Shown: positions 47,493 to 56,239 of the stretch, in pieces
How the letters are laid out: every line of letters starts with the position of its first letter
Numbering within the stretch: position 1 is the stretch's first letter
Source of the DNA: an uncultured Persicobacter sp.
GTDB taxonomy: Bacteria; Bacteroidota; Bacteroidia; Cytophagales; Cyclobacteriaceae
Direction: 5' to 3'
Length of the DNA stretch: 64,000 bases
Assembly: GCA_947498325.1 (NCBI GenBank)
Contig: CANMKE010000006.1
Location: 62,001 to 126,000 of the forward strand
Position numbers and translations under genes: made by a program
Notes under the pieces: model-generated
Seen by the model: only the letters and a program-made list of their open reading frames with translations
What the model was told of the DNA's origin: nothing
Database searches by the model: none

Positions 47493-49184
47493 ATGAAAAG
47501 AGTCAACCTAATCATTTTACTCTTCCTATTACCAATAATGACAATGGCGCAGCGGTTCCAGGCCGACTGGCCAATGTATGTTTATAATTTCGGTGGACTG
47601 AATAAATTGCCTGTTAAAGAGCAAAAAGCACTGCTAAAAAAATACGGCTACCAAGGCGTGGCGCTGATGGCCAATAACCGCAAACAGATGATCGATCTTT
47701 CGCCTTACTTTGATCAGGCGGATGCGGATTTCCCGATTCAGGCGGTGTTCTTCCGATATAATCATCATGATCCGGAAGCTGTACGTGAAGGCTGGAAGCA
47801 GGTGGTGGATCAGGTTTCGGGCACACCGACTGCTTTCTGGTTCATCATCGGTCGGGATGTGATGATGCCGCATAAAGAAACCCTGGCTTTGCTCGAAAGG
47901 GTGGCCGATTATTGTCAGGAGAAGAATGTGATAATGACGATTTATCCGCATTCGGATGATAATATCCCAACTGCAGAAGAGGCATTGACCTATATCGAGG
48001 AGATGGATCGCCCAAATGTGAATATGGTGATTCATTCCTGTCATGAGATCCGTTCAGGTAATGGAGATCGATTGCCAGAAATCATAAAAAAGGCAAAAGA
48101 TCATTTGGCCTATGTAACGATAGCAGGCAGTGATCGTCAGGTGGATCGTTCGACGCCGATGACTTTGGAAAATAGTACCATCATGGCGCTTTACCGAGGC
48201 AATTTCGATTTGTATCCAATGCTGAAAGCGCTGAAAGAGATTGAATACAAAGGAGCGGTTGGTTTTATCAATCATCAAATCAAAGAAGCGCCTGATCAAT
48301 ATTTGGAAGGTTCAATGGAGCAATATCAGTCGTGGTTGAAGCAATTGAACGCCCCACCTGCGGAAGCTTATGATGCACCCGATCAGGTGTTGTGGCATGC
48401 CAAAACGAAGCAGTGGTTTGTTTCCAATTTAGGGGGAGGAATTTCTTTGGATCGTGATGGTTACAGTTGGATTTCCCGTCTCGATGCTTTGGGTAAAGTG
48501 ATTGATCCGGTGTGGATTGGCTTCGAAGAAGGCTTTGATGCTATTTCGGGCATGATTTCCGATGATCAGTATTTGTATGCTGTCGATCGTGATGGTGTTC
48601 GTCAGATTGATATCGCCCAAAGAAAACAGGTTGCCTTTTATCCTATTCCTGAAGGGGAATTTTTGAATGATATTGCCCTGGCCAAGAATGGGGATTTGTA
48701 TGTGTCGGATTTTTTCGGCGATCAGATTTTCCGCATCATTCCAAAGAAAAATAAAGTCAAACTGTTCCTGAAATCCGAGCGTCTCGAAGCACCGGATGGC
48801 CTTTATATGGAAGACGGATATTTGGTCGTAGCCTCTTGGGGTAAGTTGATTCCTGGAAAAGGATTTGACACCTCGAAAAAAGGGGATTTGCTACGAGTGG
48901 ATCTGAAGAAAAAGACCATTGAGCCACTGTCTGATAAATTGGTAGAATTGGGTAATTTGGAAGGCATCACCAAAGGCAATGGTAATTATTACATTACGGA
49001 TTGGGCATCCGGTGAAGTGATTAAAGTGGATAAGGATTTCAATCCAAGCATTTTGATCAAGGGATTGAGTCACCCGACGGATCCTGATTTTTCAGCGGAA
49101 CAACAACGCCTCGCTTTTCCTCAACATGGCACCAATCAGGTGTTGTTTGTGGATGTGGAGGAGAAAAGCGTTATGAAGCAATAA
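47493..49184 (+). CDS. TIM-barrel / six-bladed propeller fusion protein
   Basis: This 563-residue protein has a signal peptide (MKRVNLIILLFLLPIMTMAQ). Residues about 25-280 resemble the xylose-isomerase-like (AP endonuclease 2) TIM barrel found in sugar isomerases/epimerases: KYGYQGVALM, NVIMTIYPHSDD, NVNMVIHSCHEIRSG and GAVGFINHQI. Residues about 290-563 resemble an SMP-30/gluconolactonase or NHL-like propeller (FLNDIALAKNGDLYVSDFFG, LEAPDGLYMEDGYLVVASWG, LEGITKGNGNYYITDWASG). It is an exported fusion of a presumed sugar-converting barrel and a lactonase-type propeller. It sits between propellers 4 and 5. A role in modifying a released sugar in the periplasm is inferred; no catalytic residues were confirmed. 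Confidence 0.78.
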   Translation: MKRVNLIILLFLLPIMTMAQRFQADWPMYVYNFGGLNKLPVKEQKALLKKYGYQGVALMANNRKQMIDLSPYFDQADADFPIQAVFFRYNHHDPEAVREGWKQVVDQVSGTPTAFWFIIGRDVMMPHKETLALLERVADYCQEKNVIMTIYPHSDDNIPTAEEALTYIEEMDRPNVNMVIHSCHEIRSGNGDRLPEIIKKAKDHLAYVTIAGSDRQVDRSTPMTLENSTIMALYRGNFDLYPMLKALKEIEYKGAVGFINHQIKEAPDQYLEGSMEQYQSWLKQLNAPPAEAYDAPDQVLWHAKTKQWFVSNLGGGISLDRDGYSWISRLDALGKVIDPVWIGFEEGFDAISGMISDDQYLYAVDRDGVRQIDIAQRKQVAFYPIPEGEFLNDIALAKNGDLYVSDFFGDQIFRIIPKKNKVKLFLKSERLEAPDGLYMEDGYLVVASWGKLIPGKGFDTSKKGDLLRVDLKKKTIEPLSDKLVELGNLEGITKGNGNYYITDWASGEVIKVDKDFNPSILIKGLSHPTDPDFSAEQQRLAFPQHGTNQVLFVDVEEKSVMKQ

Positions 49185-49190
49185 ATGTAG

Positions 49191-49210
49191 GGACGTTGCA
49201 TGCAACGTCC
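49191..49210. repeat. Perfect 20-bp palindrome, copy 1
   Basis: GGACGTTGCATGCAACGTCC, fully self-complementary, occurs a few bases after the TIM/propeller stop. An identical copy is at 59766-59785 with inverted flanks. Confidence 0.75.
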
Positions 49211-49302
49211 GTACCGATAGATAGAAAAATACCATTGCTGGTCGTAGGCGCCTATCTTCAACCAATCATATCCCACCAATTTTTTTACATAAAAATCAAA
49301 CA

Positions 49303-52017
49303 ATGAAACCCCTCAACCTACTTCTCGCCCTTCTACTTTTACCCCGCCTTTTATGGGCGGATACCGTTCCTTTTGTATCTTCCGGCGATGCCGAGATTGA
49401 TGCTGTGCGCAAGGAAATCAATGTTCAGCCCACCGACGAAAGCAATTACGCCAAGCGACTTTTGCTGATGAAACTCTGGGCAGTTGCGCTTCAACAGCAA
49501 GGTGTTTATTTGGGCGCTGAATACGAGCAGGTGGACTTGGAATTGCGTCGGGTATCCAAATGGAACCCTGTTTTTCAGGGACTGGAAGGACAGGTTTATA
49601 CTGCTGCTGACATCAAAAAGATAGGTGAGATTGCAGGAAGGGGCTACCAAATATTGGAGGAATTGCAACGTCAATTTTCTGAAAATCCGGAATCGGTCGG
49701 TTATGCGCATCAGCAAGGAGAGGAACGCCTTACTTTTACCGATGCGCCTACCGATTTACCGTGGGCAGATTATCGTGGAAATGCGCAGCGAACGGGTTTT
49801 TCAGGTGCCGATGGACCGGTAAAGGGTAAATTGGCGTGGCGTGCTCCGGTGAGTATTCGTTGGACTTCATCGCCCGCTTTTGACGGAGACACCCTTTACT
49901 TGGTCAGTCCAGGCATGCGGAATATGCTCTGGAAGATGGACGTGAATACCGGAAACGTGTATGAGGTGTTTAAACATACGCCCAAACTTCAGGGCGATCA
50001 GTTGTATTCAGCCCCTGCGATGGCTTCGCAACCTGCTATTGTGGGTGATCATATTTTCCTGCGACAGATGGGGAGTCGTGGAAATCGTGGAGCAACCAAA
50101 TACATTGTCAAATACAACCGTTACTCGGGCAAAGAAGTCGATCGTTTTCTGGTAGGGCACGTGGACTATCGGATGGGTTCGGCGCCTTTGGCAGTGAACG
50201 AAAATTTCCTTGTTTATTCATACGCCATGCATGATATCGAAGGGCGTCCCCCATTATGCGAGCCTTTCAATCGTGTGATTTGTCGCAATCCAAAAACGGG
50301 TAAGAAATTGTGGGATTTTAATATTGGGCCATTCTTTAGTGATCCGGTTTTGGATAACAACCGGATCTTTGTGGGGAATGCTACTGGGCAGTTTTATTGC
50401 CTGAAAGCAGATCAGTGGTATCGTCCTGCTTCTGAGGAGCGCATCGCTTGGGAGTTTCAGGCGGATGGTGAGTTGAATCAGAATCCACTGGTAACCGATA
50501 AAGTGGTTTATTTTAGTTCGAATACGGGATGGCTTTATGCGGTGGATCGACAGACAGGGAAGTTGAATTGGAAATCCAAGCTTGAAAGAGCTACGGGACA
50601 TTTTTCCAAATTATTCTCGGCTCCTGTTCTGATTCCCGATCATGAGGCATTGGTTCTTTCTTCTGCACAAAAACACTTGTTTGTTTTGAATGGTGAAACA
50701 GGGGATTTATTGGCGAAAGCTGAGTTGGAGCAGGGAAGCTATGCAGGAATAGGAGTCGAAGGAAACGATTTGGTGACCGTTGATTTTTCTGGTAAGGCTT
50801 ATGGATTCGAATGGACGGGTAAAAAGTTGGTTACCAAATGGAAAAAACAGGTCGGCGAGCATGAGGTCTTCAGTCAGGTGAAGATCAAAAATGGTAAAGC
50901 GATTTATACGGATGGTCATCTGATGGCTTATGCCTTGGATGTCCGAAATGGTAAAAAGCTTTGGGAACATTCGATCATCAATGCTTTCAAAAAGGATGGG
51001 CAATATATCGGAACGGATCAGATTGCTGGAGGGGCGTATTATGAATCCAAGCCGACAGCGAACAATGGTAAAATCTACATTGGTTCCCCTGCAAGATTTG
51101 TTCAGGCGGTGGATGCTCAAAGTGGTAAAATCCTGTGGCGATTTGAAACCACCGGAGCTATTTCAGGTGCGCCCGTAATTAATGACGGTAAAATCTATAT
51201 TGGACAAGAAGGTGGTGATGACCGCTTTTATTGTTTGAATGCAGAAACGGGCCAACAGCTGTGGACACAAAGCATCGGTTGGGTATGGGGAAGTGCCAAT
51301 GTTGCGAATCAGAGGGTTTTTGTGCCTGGCGTTGATGGTTATGTCAATTGCCTGAGTGCCGATAATGGCGCTATTTTGTGGCGCTACCGAACCGAACGAT
51401 CTACCTGTACCGAGCCTTTGATCTTGGGCAATGATGTTTATTTCGGTGGCTGGGATCACTATATGTACAAATTTGATCAGGCGACAGGAAAGCTGAAATG
51501 GAAGTTTCAATTAGGAGGCGGTTCAGACAGTGGGGCTCCAATTGCTGGCGATGGCAAGCTGTTTCTTCCTGTGGGTGGTGGTACTTTCCGTGCGCTGAAT
51601 CCCGAAACCAAAAAGGTAGAATGGATTCCTTCTTTGCAGGGGAAAATGTATAACGTAACGCCAGGTTACCATGATGGTAAAGTGTATTTGTCCTGCCTCA
51701 ATGGACAAGGTATCGGGGGAATTCCGATCAACAATCAGATCTTCTGTGCCGATGCCAAAACAGGAGAAATCGAATGGACCTTCGATGGTGGTGGCGGCCT
51801 GACCGGTCCTGTGATTGGTAATAACAATCGCTTGTATTTTGCCTCTACCGCTTCGCCTTACTTTTATTGTGTCAAACCCAAAGGCAATGGCGATGGTACT
51901 ACCGATATTCTGTGGAAGGTGAAAATGGAAAACAAGGTGGAGGAGTCTGTCCCTATTTTGTATAAGCGAAAGGCTTATGTGCTGAATTCAGCGGGGTATT
52001 TGGTGGCGATTGAGTAG
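49303..52017 (+). CDS. Secreted PQQ-like beta-propeller paralogue 5
   Basis: This 904-residue protein has signal peptide MKPLNLLLALLLLPRLLWAD. The N-terminal domain is SGDAEIDAVRKEINVQPTDE with MKLWAVALQQQG. The propeller has GHVDYRMG, TDQIAGGAYYESKP, GDDRFYCLNAE (the family Glu-Phe is replaced by Arg-Phe), WVWGSANVANQ, RSTCTEP, FGGWDHYMYKF and YNVTPGYHDGK. The middle blades (about residues 440-520) are more divergent than in the other copies. It is the last gene of the propeller cluster and borders the Rhs array. Function is unknown. Confidence 0.85.
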   Translation: MKPLNLLLALLLLPRLLWADTVPFVSSGDAEIDAVRKEINVQPTDESNYAKRLLLMKLWAVALQQQGVYLGAEYEQVDLELRRVSKWNPVFQGLEGQVYTAADIKKIGEIAGRGYQILEELQRQFSENPESVGYAHQQGEERLTFTDAPTDLPWADYRGNAQRTGFSGADGPVKGKLAWRAPVSIRWTSSPAFDGDTLYLVSPGMRNMLWKMDVNTGNVYEVFKHTPKLQGDQLYSAPAMASQPAIVGDHIFLRQMGSRGNRGATKYIVKYNRYSGKEVDRFLVGHVDYRMGSAPLAVNENFLVYSYAMHDIEGRPPLCEPFNRVICRNPKTGKKLWDFNIGPFFSDPVLDNNRIFVGNATGQFYCLKADQWYRPASEERIAWEFQADGELNQNPLVTDKVVYFSSNTGWLYAVDRQTGKLNWKSKLERATGHFSKLFSAPVLIPDHEALVLSSAQKHLFVLNGETGDLLAKAELEQGSYAGIGVEGNDLVTVDFSGKAYGFEWTGKKLVTKWKKQVGEHEVFSQVKIKNGKAIYTDGHLMAYALDVRNGKKLWEHSIINAFKKDGQYIGTDQIAGGAYYESKPTANNGKIYIGSPARFVQAVDAQSGKILWRFETTGAISGAPVINDGKIYIGQEGGDDRFYCLNAETGQQLWTQSIGWVWGSANVANQRVFVPGVDGYVNCLSADNGAILWRYRTERSTCTEPLILGNDVYFGGWDHYMYKFDQATGKLKWKFQLGGGSDSGAPIAGDGKLFLPVGGGTFRALNPETKKVEWIPSLQGKMYNVTPGYHDGKVYLSCLNGQGIGGIPINNQIFCADAKTGEIEWTFDGGGGLTGPVIGNNNRLYFASTASPYFYCVKPKGNGDGTTDILWKVKMENKVEESVPILYKRKAYVLNSAGYLVAIE

Positions 52018-52030
52018 GGGAAATCCTGCT

Positions 52031-52058
52031 CTATCGCGAGAGTCATCTCTCGTGATAG
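52031..52058. repeat. CTATCGCGAGA palindrome, copy 5
   Basis: CTATCGCGAGAG / CTCTCGTGATAG lies 14 bases after the last propeller gene, at the left border of the Rhs array. Confidence 0.75.
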
Positions 52059-52069
52059 CCTAACCATTA

Positions 52070-52176
52070 TCCTGTAAAGGCATAATTCATTATGTCTCAC
52101 GGCTCACTTTTATCCCATGGTTTAATTCCCACGGGTAGCCATCCGAGGCTATTGGAAATGTACCTTCGGCACATGC
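52070..52176 (-). repeat. Composite palindromic repeat, copy 1 (inverted)
   Basis: Read on minus, it contains in order GTGCCGAAGGTACATTTCC, AATAGCCTCGG, a CCATGGGATAAA segment and GAGACATAATGAATTATGCC. The same order occurs on plus at 58022-58139, and shortened copies follow at 60017 and 60157. It marks the left end of the Rhs array. Confidence 0.7.
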
Positions 52177-52309
52177 ATTCCAATACAACGCATCAGGAAA
52201 AATCACTAACATCACGTCGGGGAGCAACCCACTCGCAAGCTATCACTACAACACCCTTGGATTCCGTGCGAAAAAGGCTAATTTTGAAGCTCAATCAACC
52301 GAATACTAC

Positions 52310-53341
52310 GTGCGAGATGCATCAGGAAATATTGTAGCGATCTATGATCAAAACCTCAACCAAAAGGAGATCCCACTCTATGGCAGTGGCCGACTCGGTG
52401 TGCATTTTATGGATCAAGATGAAAACGTCTTTGAGTTCAAGGATCATTTAGGCTCCGTTCGTGCCCGTGCTTATTGGAATGGAGAAGAGCTCGTCACCGA
52501 CCAATGGCGTGATTATTATCCTTATGGTTTGCAGATGGATGGCAATAAAGAAGGAAAAGACACCCGCTTCGGTTACCAAGGAGATTTCTCCGAAGAAGAT
52601 GGGGAAACGAACTTCAACTTCTTCGAAGCCCGAGTTTTTGATCCTGTGATCGGTCGATGGATGGCGGTTGATCCTGCAAGGCAGTATAGGAGTGGCTATG
52701 TGGGGATGGGGAATAATCCAGTGAATGGGGTGGATCCCAACGGAGAGGAATGGTATAAGAACCTTCAAACTGGTGAAGAGAGATGGTTTTTAGGAGTTTC
52801 TGGTGATTTAGATGGATGGGAGTCTTTGGGTTTTGTCGATGGACTGGATCATGGATTGGATGCAATGACACTTCCAGGAATTGTGATTGCTCCCGGGTAT
52901 AATGCACATGAGGCTGATGCTAAATTGGCATTTAATGATCATATCAGACAAGGACAAAATGATTTTTTGAGGGCAAGTCTTAAAATAACAGCTGATGCGA
53001 CCGGGAAAATGGGAGGCTATACTACAGCCGCTGGAATGGGTATTGGGGTGTTTTGTCTACCTTTAGGAGCTACAGTCATAGGTGTAGGGCAGGTTTTATC
53101 TAGGACTGGTACTTTGTTGACAATTATTGATGGTAGTTTAGATTGGGGAAATAGGAAGGGAGAAGTTGTTGTTAATACGGCATTTTTTATTATCTCAAAT
53201 GGCAATTCTGAAATATCCAATAAATTCGGTAAAGCAGTTTTTCAAAATAAGAACACAATGATAACAGTTGATAATGTTGTGACTACAAGTCAAGAAGCTA
53301 TGTCCCAAGTTTTCAATAATGGTTTAGGTTTCAAACGATGA
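52310..53341 (+). CDS. Orphan Rhs core fragment with tip 1
   Basis: This frame has 343 codons from a GTG. Rhs homology really extends upstream to 52223 (SNPLASYHYNTLGFRAKK) without a start codon, so this is the 3' end of an rhs gene lacking its beginning. The conserved core runs YDQNLNQKEIPLYGSGRLGV, FEFKDHLGSVRARAYW, DTRFGYQGDF and RWMAVDPARQY, and ends at GMGNNPVNGVDPNG (about residue 145). The variable tip begins at EEWYKNLQTG. It includes two hydrophobic stretches (AAGMGIGVFCLPLGATVIGV and a following one), which suggests membrane insertion. An immunity candidate begins 3 bases after the stop. There is no promoter or ribosome binding site for the fragment, so it is probably a silent cassette. 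Toxin function is inferred from Rhs architecture. Confidence 0.8.
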   Translation: MRDASGNIVAIYDQNLNQKEIPLYGSGRLGVHFMDQDENVFEFKDHLGSVRARAYWNGEELVTDQWRDYYPYGLQMDGNKEGKDTRFGYQGDFSEEDGETNFNFFEARVFDPVIGRWMAVDPARQYRSGYVGMGNNPVNGVDPNGEEWYKNLQTGEERWFLGVSGDLDGWESLGFVDGLDHGLDAMTLPGIVIAPGYNAHEADAKLAFNDHIRQGQNDFLRASLKITADATGKMGGYTTAAGMGIGVFCLPLGATVIGVGQVLSRTGTLLTIIDGSLDWGNRKGEVVVNTAFFIISNGNSEISNKFGKAVFQNKNTMITVDNVVTTSQEAMSQVFNNGLGFKR

Positions 53342-53344
53342 TCT

Positions 53345-53587
53345 ATGAGTATTTTATTAATAATGATGTTGACTAGACCTCAGGAAATTGTTTGTGGTAT
53401 TTTATTGATTGTATTATTATTTTTAATTCTTATATATCTTTACTTTACTCATGGAACAACAAAGGGCATGGAAGAGCCTGTGCGGTCTATTGTAAGTAGT
53501 CGTCGTAAAGGCCTTTTTGTTCTATGTTTTATATTAGTTTACGCCATAATTCAGTTGTTATTTGATATTCCGTCAGGGGTTGATTAA
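53345..53587 (+). CDS. Putative immunity protein for tip 1 (two TM segments)
   Basis: This 80-residue protein has two hydrophobic segments (IVCGILLIVLLFLILIYLYF and GLFVLCFILVYAIIQLLF) around a charged loop (GMEEPVRSIVSSRRK). It starts 3 bases after the Rhs tip 1 stop, the usual place for a cognate immunity gene. An inner-membrane immunity protein fits a tip with hydrophobic helices. No family was recognised. Confidence 0.65.
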   Translation: MSILLIMMLTRPQEIVCGILLIVLLFLILIYLYFTHGTTKGMEEPVRSIVSSRRKGLFVLCFILVYAIIQLLFDIPSGVD

Positions 53588-53712
53588 AACTGTATTTAAA
53601 TTGTTAAGGTATACATTGAATAACCTATTTTTTAATTGTTTGTTAAGGGTGCTAAGTTATTGACTGTCAGTCAAAAGTTAATATTTCACCAAGCCAATCA
53701 ACCAAATACTAC

Positions 53713-54696
53713 GTGCGAGATGCATCAGGAAATATCGTAGCGATCTATGATCAAAACCTCAACCAAAAGGAGATCCCGCTCTATGGAAGTGGCCGACTTG
53801 GTGTGCATTTTACCGCTCAAGATAAAAACGTCTTCGAGTTCAAAGACCATTTAGGTTCCGTTCGTGCCCGTGCTTATTGGCAAGGCGCAAGCCTCACCAC
53901 CGACCAATGGCGTGATTATTATCCTTATGGTTTGGAGATGGATGGCAATAAAGAAGGAAAAGACACCCGCTTCGGTTACCAAGGAGATTTCTCCGAAGAA
54001 GATGGGGAAACGAACTTCAACTTCTTCGAAGCCCGTGTTTTTGATCCCGTAATCGGTCGTTGGATGGCGGTGGATCCGGCAAGGCAGTATGCGAGTGGCT
54101 ATGTGGGGATGGGGAATAATCCTGTGAATGGGGTGGATCCTGATGGGAGGCGGGCTGAAGGAGGCGGTGAAGGTATTTGGGATAGCATAATGGCATTATT
54201 TCATTTTAATAGTTATCAAGATAAAAATGAACTTTTCAAGGGAGTAGAGTCAGGTAATTTAGATTTACAAGAAGAATGGGCAAACATACAATCTTCACTC
54301 ATTGAAGTTTATGAGAGTTATGTAACCCCTTATCTCTCAGTATCAGTTGGAAAACAGACATCTGAAAACTATCCAATAAGTGGTTTTACAAGTTTGACAA
54401 TTACGAAAGATGGTATTTATCAAACAATGGGATTAGATATGACTGCCTCAGCTCCAGGAGCATCTTTAATTTCTGTTTCTGGATCAGCAGGATATATATT
54501 TGGACCAAAAGATGGTATTCCTGGTTATGGGTTAGGTCTTTCAGGTGGGGGCTTTGTGGGAATTGAAGGAAGTCGGTCGGTATCCATATTTCCTATGGAA
54601 TGGGGTAAAACAGGTTCTATTGGAGTTGTTCTTAGTACAAGTCCTGCATATGTTAGTGGAAATGTTGGCTATACGTGGAAGTTATATGAGTTTTAA
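53713..54696 (+). CDS. Orphan Rhs core fragment with tip 2
   Basis: This frame has 327 codons from a GTG. The copy of the core begins abruptly at about 53696 (CCAATCAACC...), without the SNPLASYHYN segment of copies 1, 3 and 4. The core is almost the same as in the other copies and ends GMGNNPVNGVDPDG. The tip starts RRAEGGGEGIWDS. It has an acidic helical part, then a Gly/Ser-rich, beta-strand-like end (VSGSAGYIFGPKDGIPGYG, SPAYVSGNVGYTWKLYEF). No toxin family is recognised. The tip DNA is visibly richer in A and T than the core, as expected for exchanged tips. An immunity candidate overlaps the stop by 11 bases. Confidence 0.78.
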   Translation: MRDASGNIVAIYDQNLNQKEIPLYGSGRLGVHFTAQDKNVFEFKDHLGSVRARAYWQGASLTTDQWRDYYPYGLEMDGNKEGKDTRFGYQGDFSEEDGETNFNFFEARVFDPVIGRWMAVDPARQYASGYVGMGNNPVNGVDPDGRRAEGGGEGIWDSIMALFHFNSYQDKNELFKGVESGNLDLQEEWANIQSSLIEVYESYVTPYLSVSVGKQTSENYPISGFTSLTITKDGIYQTMGLDMTASAPGASLISVSGSAGYIFGPKDGIPGYGLGLSGGGFVGIEGSRSVSIFPMEWGKTGSIGVVLSTSPAYVSGNVGYTWKLYEF

Positions 54697-54979
54697 TTGT
54701 ATTGAGTACCAATTATATAGATATGGTGTTTATTATTTTCTATATTCTTTTTTAAGAGGTTTTATTGATGGTAACTTATATGGTTCAGGTTTAATGATTC
54801 ACTGGGTTTTATTTTATATTTCAGCTTTTAGTATAGCTTTTTACACTATTTCAATGCTATTCAAAAAAAAACAATTCTTTAGGAAGGTCTTTCTGATCCC
54901 TTTTATTGTTACAGTTTTTGTTTTTGAGTTATTCTTTGTGAAAATATCTCTTATTGAGCAAATTTTAAGTTGGTTTTAA
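54686..54979 (+). CDS. Putative immunity protein for tip 2 (membrane)
   Basis: This protein has 97 residues from the ATG at 54686, overlapping the tip 2 stop by 11 bases. The longer frame from 54545 would lie mostly inside the tip gene and is not preferred. It is aromatic-rich with about three hydrophobic segments (YGVYYFLYSFLRGF, HWVLFYISAFSIAFYTISML, FLIPFIVTVFVFELFF). It is probably an inner-membrane immunity protein; no family was recognised. Confidence 0.62.
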   Translation: MSFNCIEYQLYRYGVYYFLYSFLRGFIDGNLYGSGLMIHWVLFYISAFSIAFYTISMLFKKKQFFRKVFLIPFIVTVFVFELFFVKISLIEQILSWF

Positions 54980-55104
54980 AAAATACGATTTAATCTTTAC
55001 TCAACTTGAAATAGATAAGAAGAGCACTCGCAAGCTATCACTACAACACCCTTGGATTCCGTGCGAAAAAGGTTAATTTAGAATCTCAATCAACCGAATA
55101 CTAC

Positions 55105-56238
55105 GTGCGAGATGCATCAGGAAATATCGTTGCGATCTATGATCAAAACCTCAACCAAAAGGAGATCCCGCTCTATGGCAGTGGCCGATTGGGTGTGCGT
55201 TTTGTAGAGGCTGATGATACAGACAGTAAAAACGTTTTTGAGTTCAAAGACCATTTAGGCTCCGTTCGTGCCCGTGCTTATTGGGAAGGCGCAAGTCTCA
55301 CCACCGACCAATGGCGTGATTATTATCCTTATGGTTTGCAGATGGATGGCAATAAAGAAGGAAAAGACACCCGCTTCGGTTACCAAGGAGATTTCGCTGA
55401 AGAAGATGGAGAAACGAACTTCAATTTCTTCGAAGCCCGAGTTTTTGATCCTGTGATCGGTCGCTGGATGGCGGTCGATCCCGCAAGACAGTATGCGAGT
55501 GGCTATGTGGGGATGGGGAATAATCCTGTGAATGGAGTGGATCCGGATGGGAGGGATTGGTATGAGGTAGATGGTAATATTCAATGGTTTAGTGTTTCAG
55601 GAGACTTTACGGATAATTCAGGGCATACTTATTATAGTCTAGGGGGAGGCGACTTAGTAGTTGGAACAAGAATGATGGTCGTTGATTCTTGGAATGATAT
55701 GATTTTACCTTATCAATTGAACTTGTGTGAGGATTGGTATGAGCCAATAAATGGTGCTACTTTTGATTTTTATAGTGCTGAAAAATCAACTTCAGGACCA
55801 ATAGCAACTATAAGAGGAAATACGGTTCCATGGAACATAAGCGAGTCAGCTACAATTTCTCCAGGGAGATATTCTTATGTGTCTCAACCTAGAAATAGGT
55901 ACCCCAATGAAAGAGCGTTGTATCTAAAACAATTCCAAAATTTAACCAATGATAAAATTCCGTTGTTAAATGGCTTTAATGGAAATAGTTCTAGTCCAAA
56001 TTATGGGAAAGATTATGCATCTGAAGTATTTATCCATAGTGGAAATAAAGGGTATTATAGACTGACAACTTCTTCAGGAGGTAAAATATCATTGGCTTGT
56101 CAAACAACAGGGTCAAGGCCACTACACAACCAATTCATGAATAATATATCAAAGTCAAGTACTGGGGTATACTTTCTAAGAGTAAAATATACAAATAATC
56201 ATATTTCACATTTGTCACCAAATTTAATTACATATTAG
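55105..56238 (+). CDS. Orphan Rhs core fragment with tip 3 (possible L,D-transpeptidase-like)
   Basis: This frame has 377 codons from a GTG. Core homology reaches back to about 55025, where an in-frame TAG stands 12 bases upstream, so no natural start exists. The core has an insertion after GSGRLGV (RFVEADDTDSKN) shared with copy 4. The tip starts at RDWYEVDGNI. Near its end FIHSGNKG ... SLACQT gives His311 and Cys332 with H-x17-S-x-x-C spacing. This recalls the catalytic His/Cys of YkuD and DUF2778-type L,D-transpeptidases (usual end SHGC), although the Gly before Cys is Ala here. A cell-wall-directed toxin is therefore possible. An immunity gene starts 1 base after the stop. Confidence 0.75.
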   Translation: MRDASGNIVAIYDQNLNQKEIPLYGSGRLGVRFVEADDTDSKNVFEFKDHLGSVRARAYWEGASLTTDQWRDYYPYGLQMDGNKEGKDTRFGYQGDFAEEDGETNFNFFEARVFDPVIGRWMAVDPARQYASGYVGMGNNPVNGVDPDGRDWYEVDGNIQWFSVSGDFTDNSGHTYYSLGGGDLVVGTRMMVVDSWNDMILPYQLNLCEDWYEPINGATFDFYSAEKSTSGPIATIRGNTVPWNISESATISPGRYSYVSQPRNRYPNERALYLKQFQNLTNDKIPLLNGFNGNSSSPNYGKDYASEVFIHSGNKGYYRLTTSSGGKISLACQTTGSRPLHNQFMNNISKSSTGVYFLRVKYTNNHISHLSPNLITY

Positions 56239-56239
56239 C

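Noticed and set aside
13106-52017. Reading the propeller proteins as PQQ-dependent dehydrogenases paired with the heme protein
   Set aside because: Blades of the PQQ_2 type are structural. No vicinal Cys pair, calcium/PQQ ligand set or fused cytochrome is visible in them, so I do not claim a quinoprotein electron chain.
52092-52337. 81-codon frame starting in the composite repeat
   Set aside because: It reads the repeat and the Rhs core in the wrong frame; the Rhs frame is the supported one.
54545-54685. Longer N-terminus for the tip 2 immunity protein
   Set aside because: It lies wholly inside the Rhs tip in another frame; the ATG at 54686 gives the usual short overlap and a complete membrane protein.
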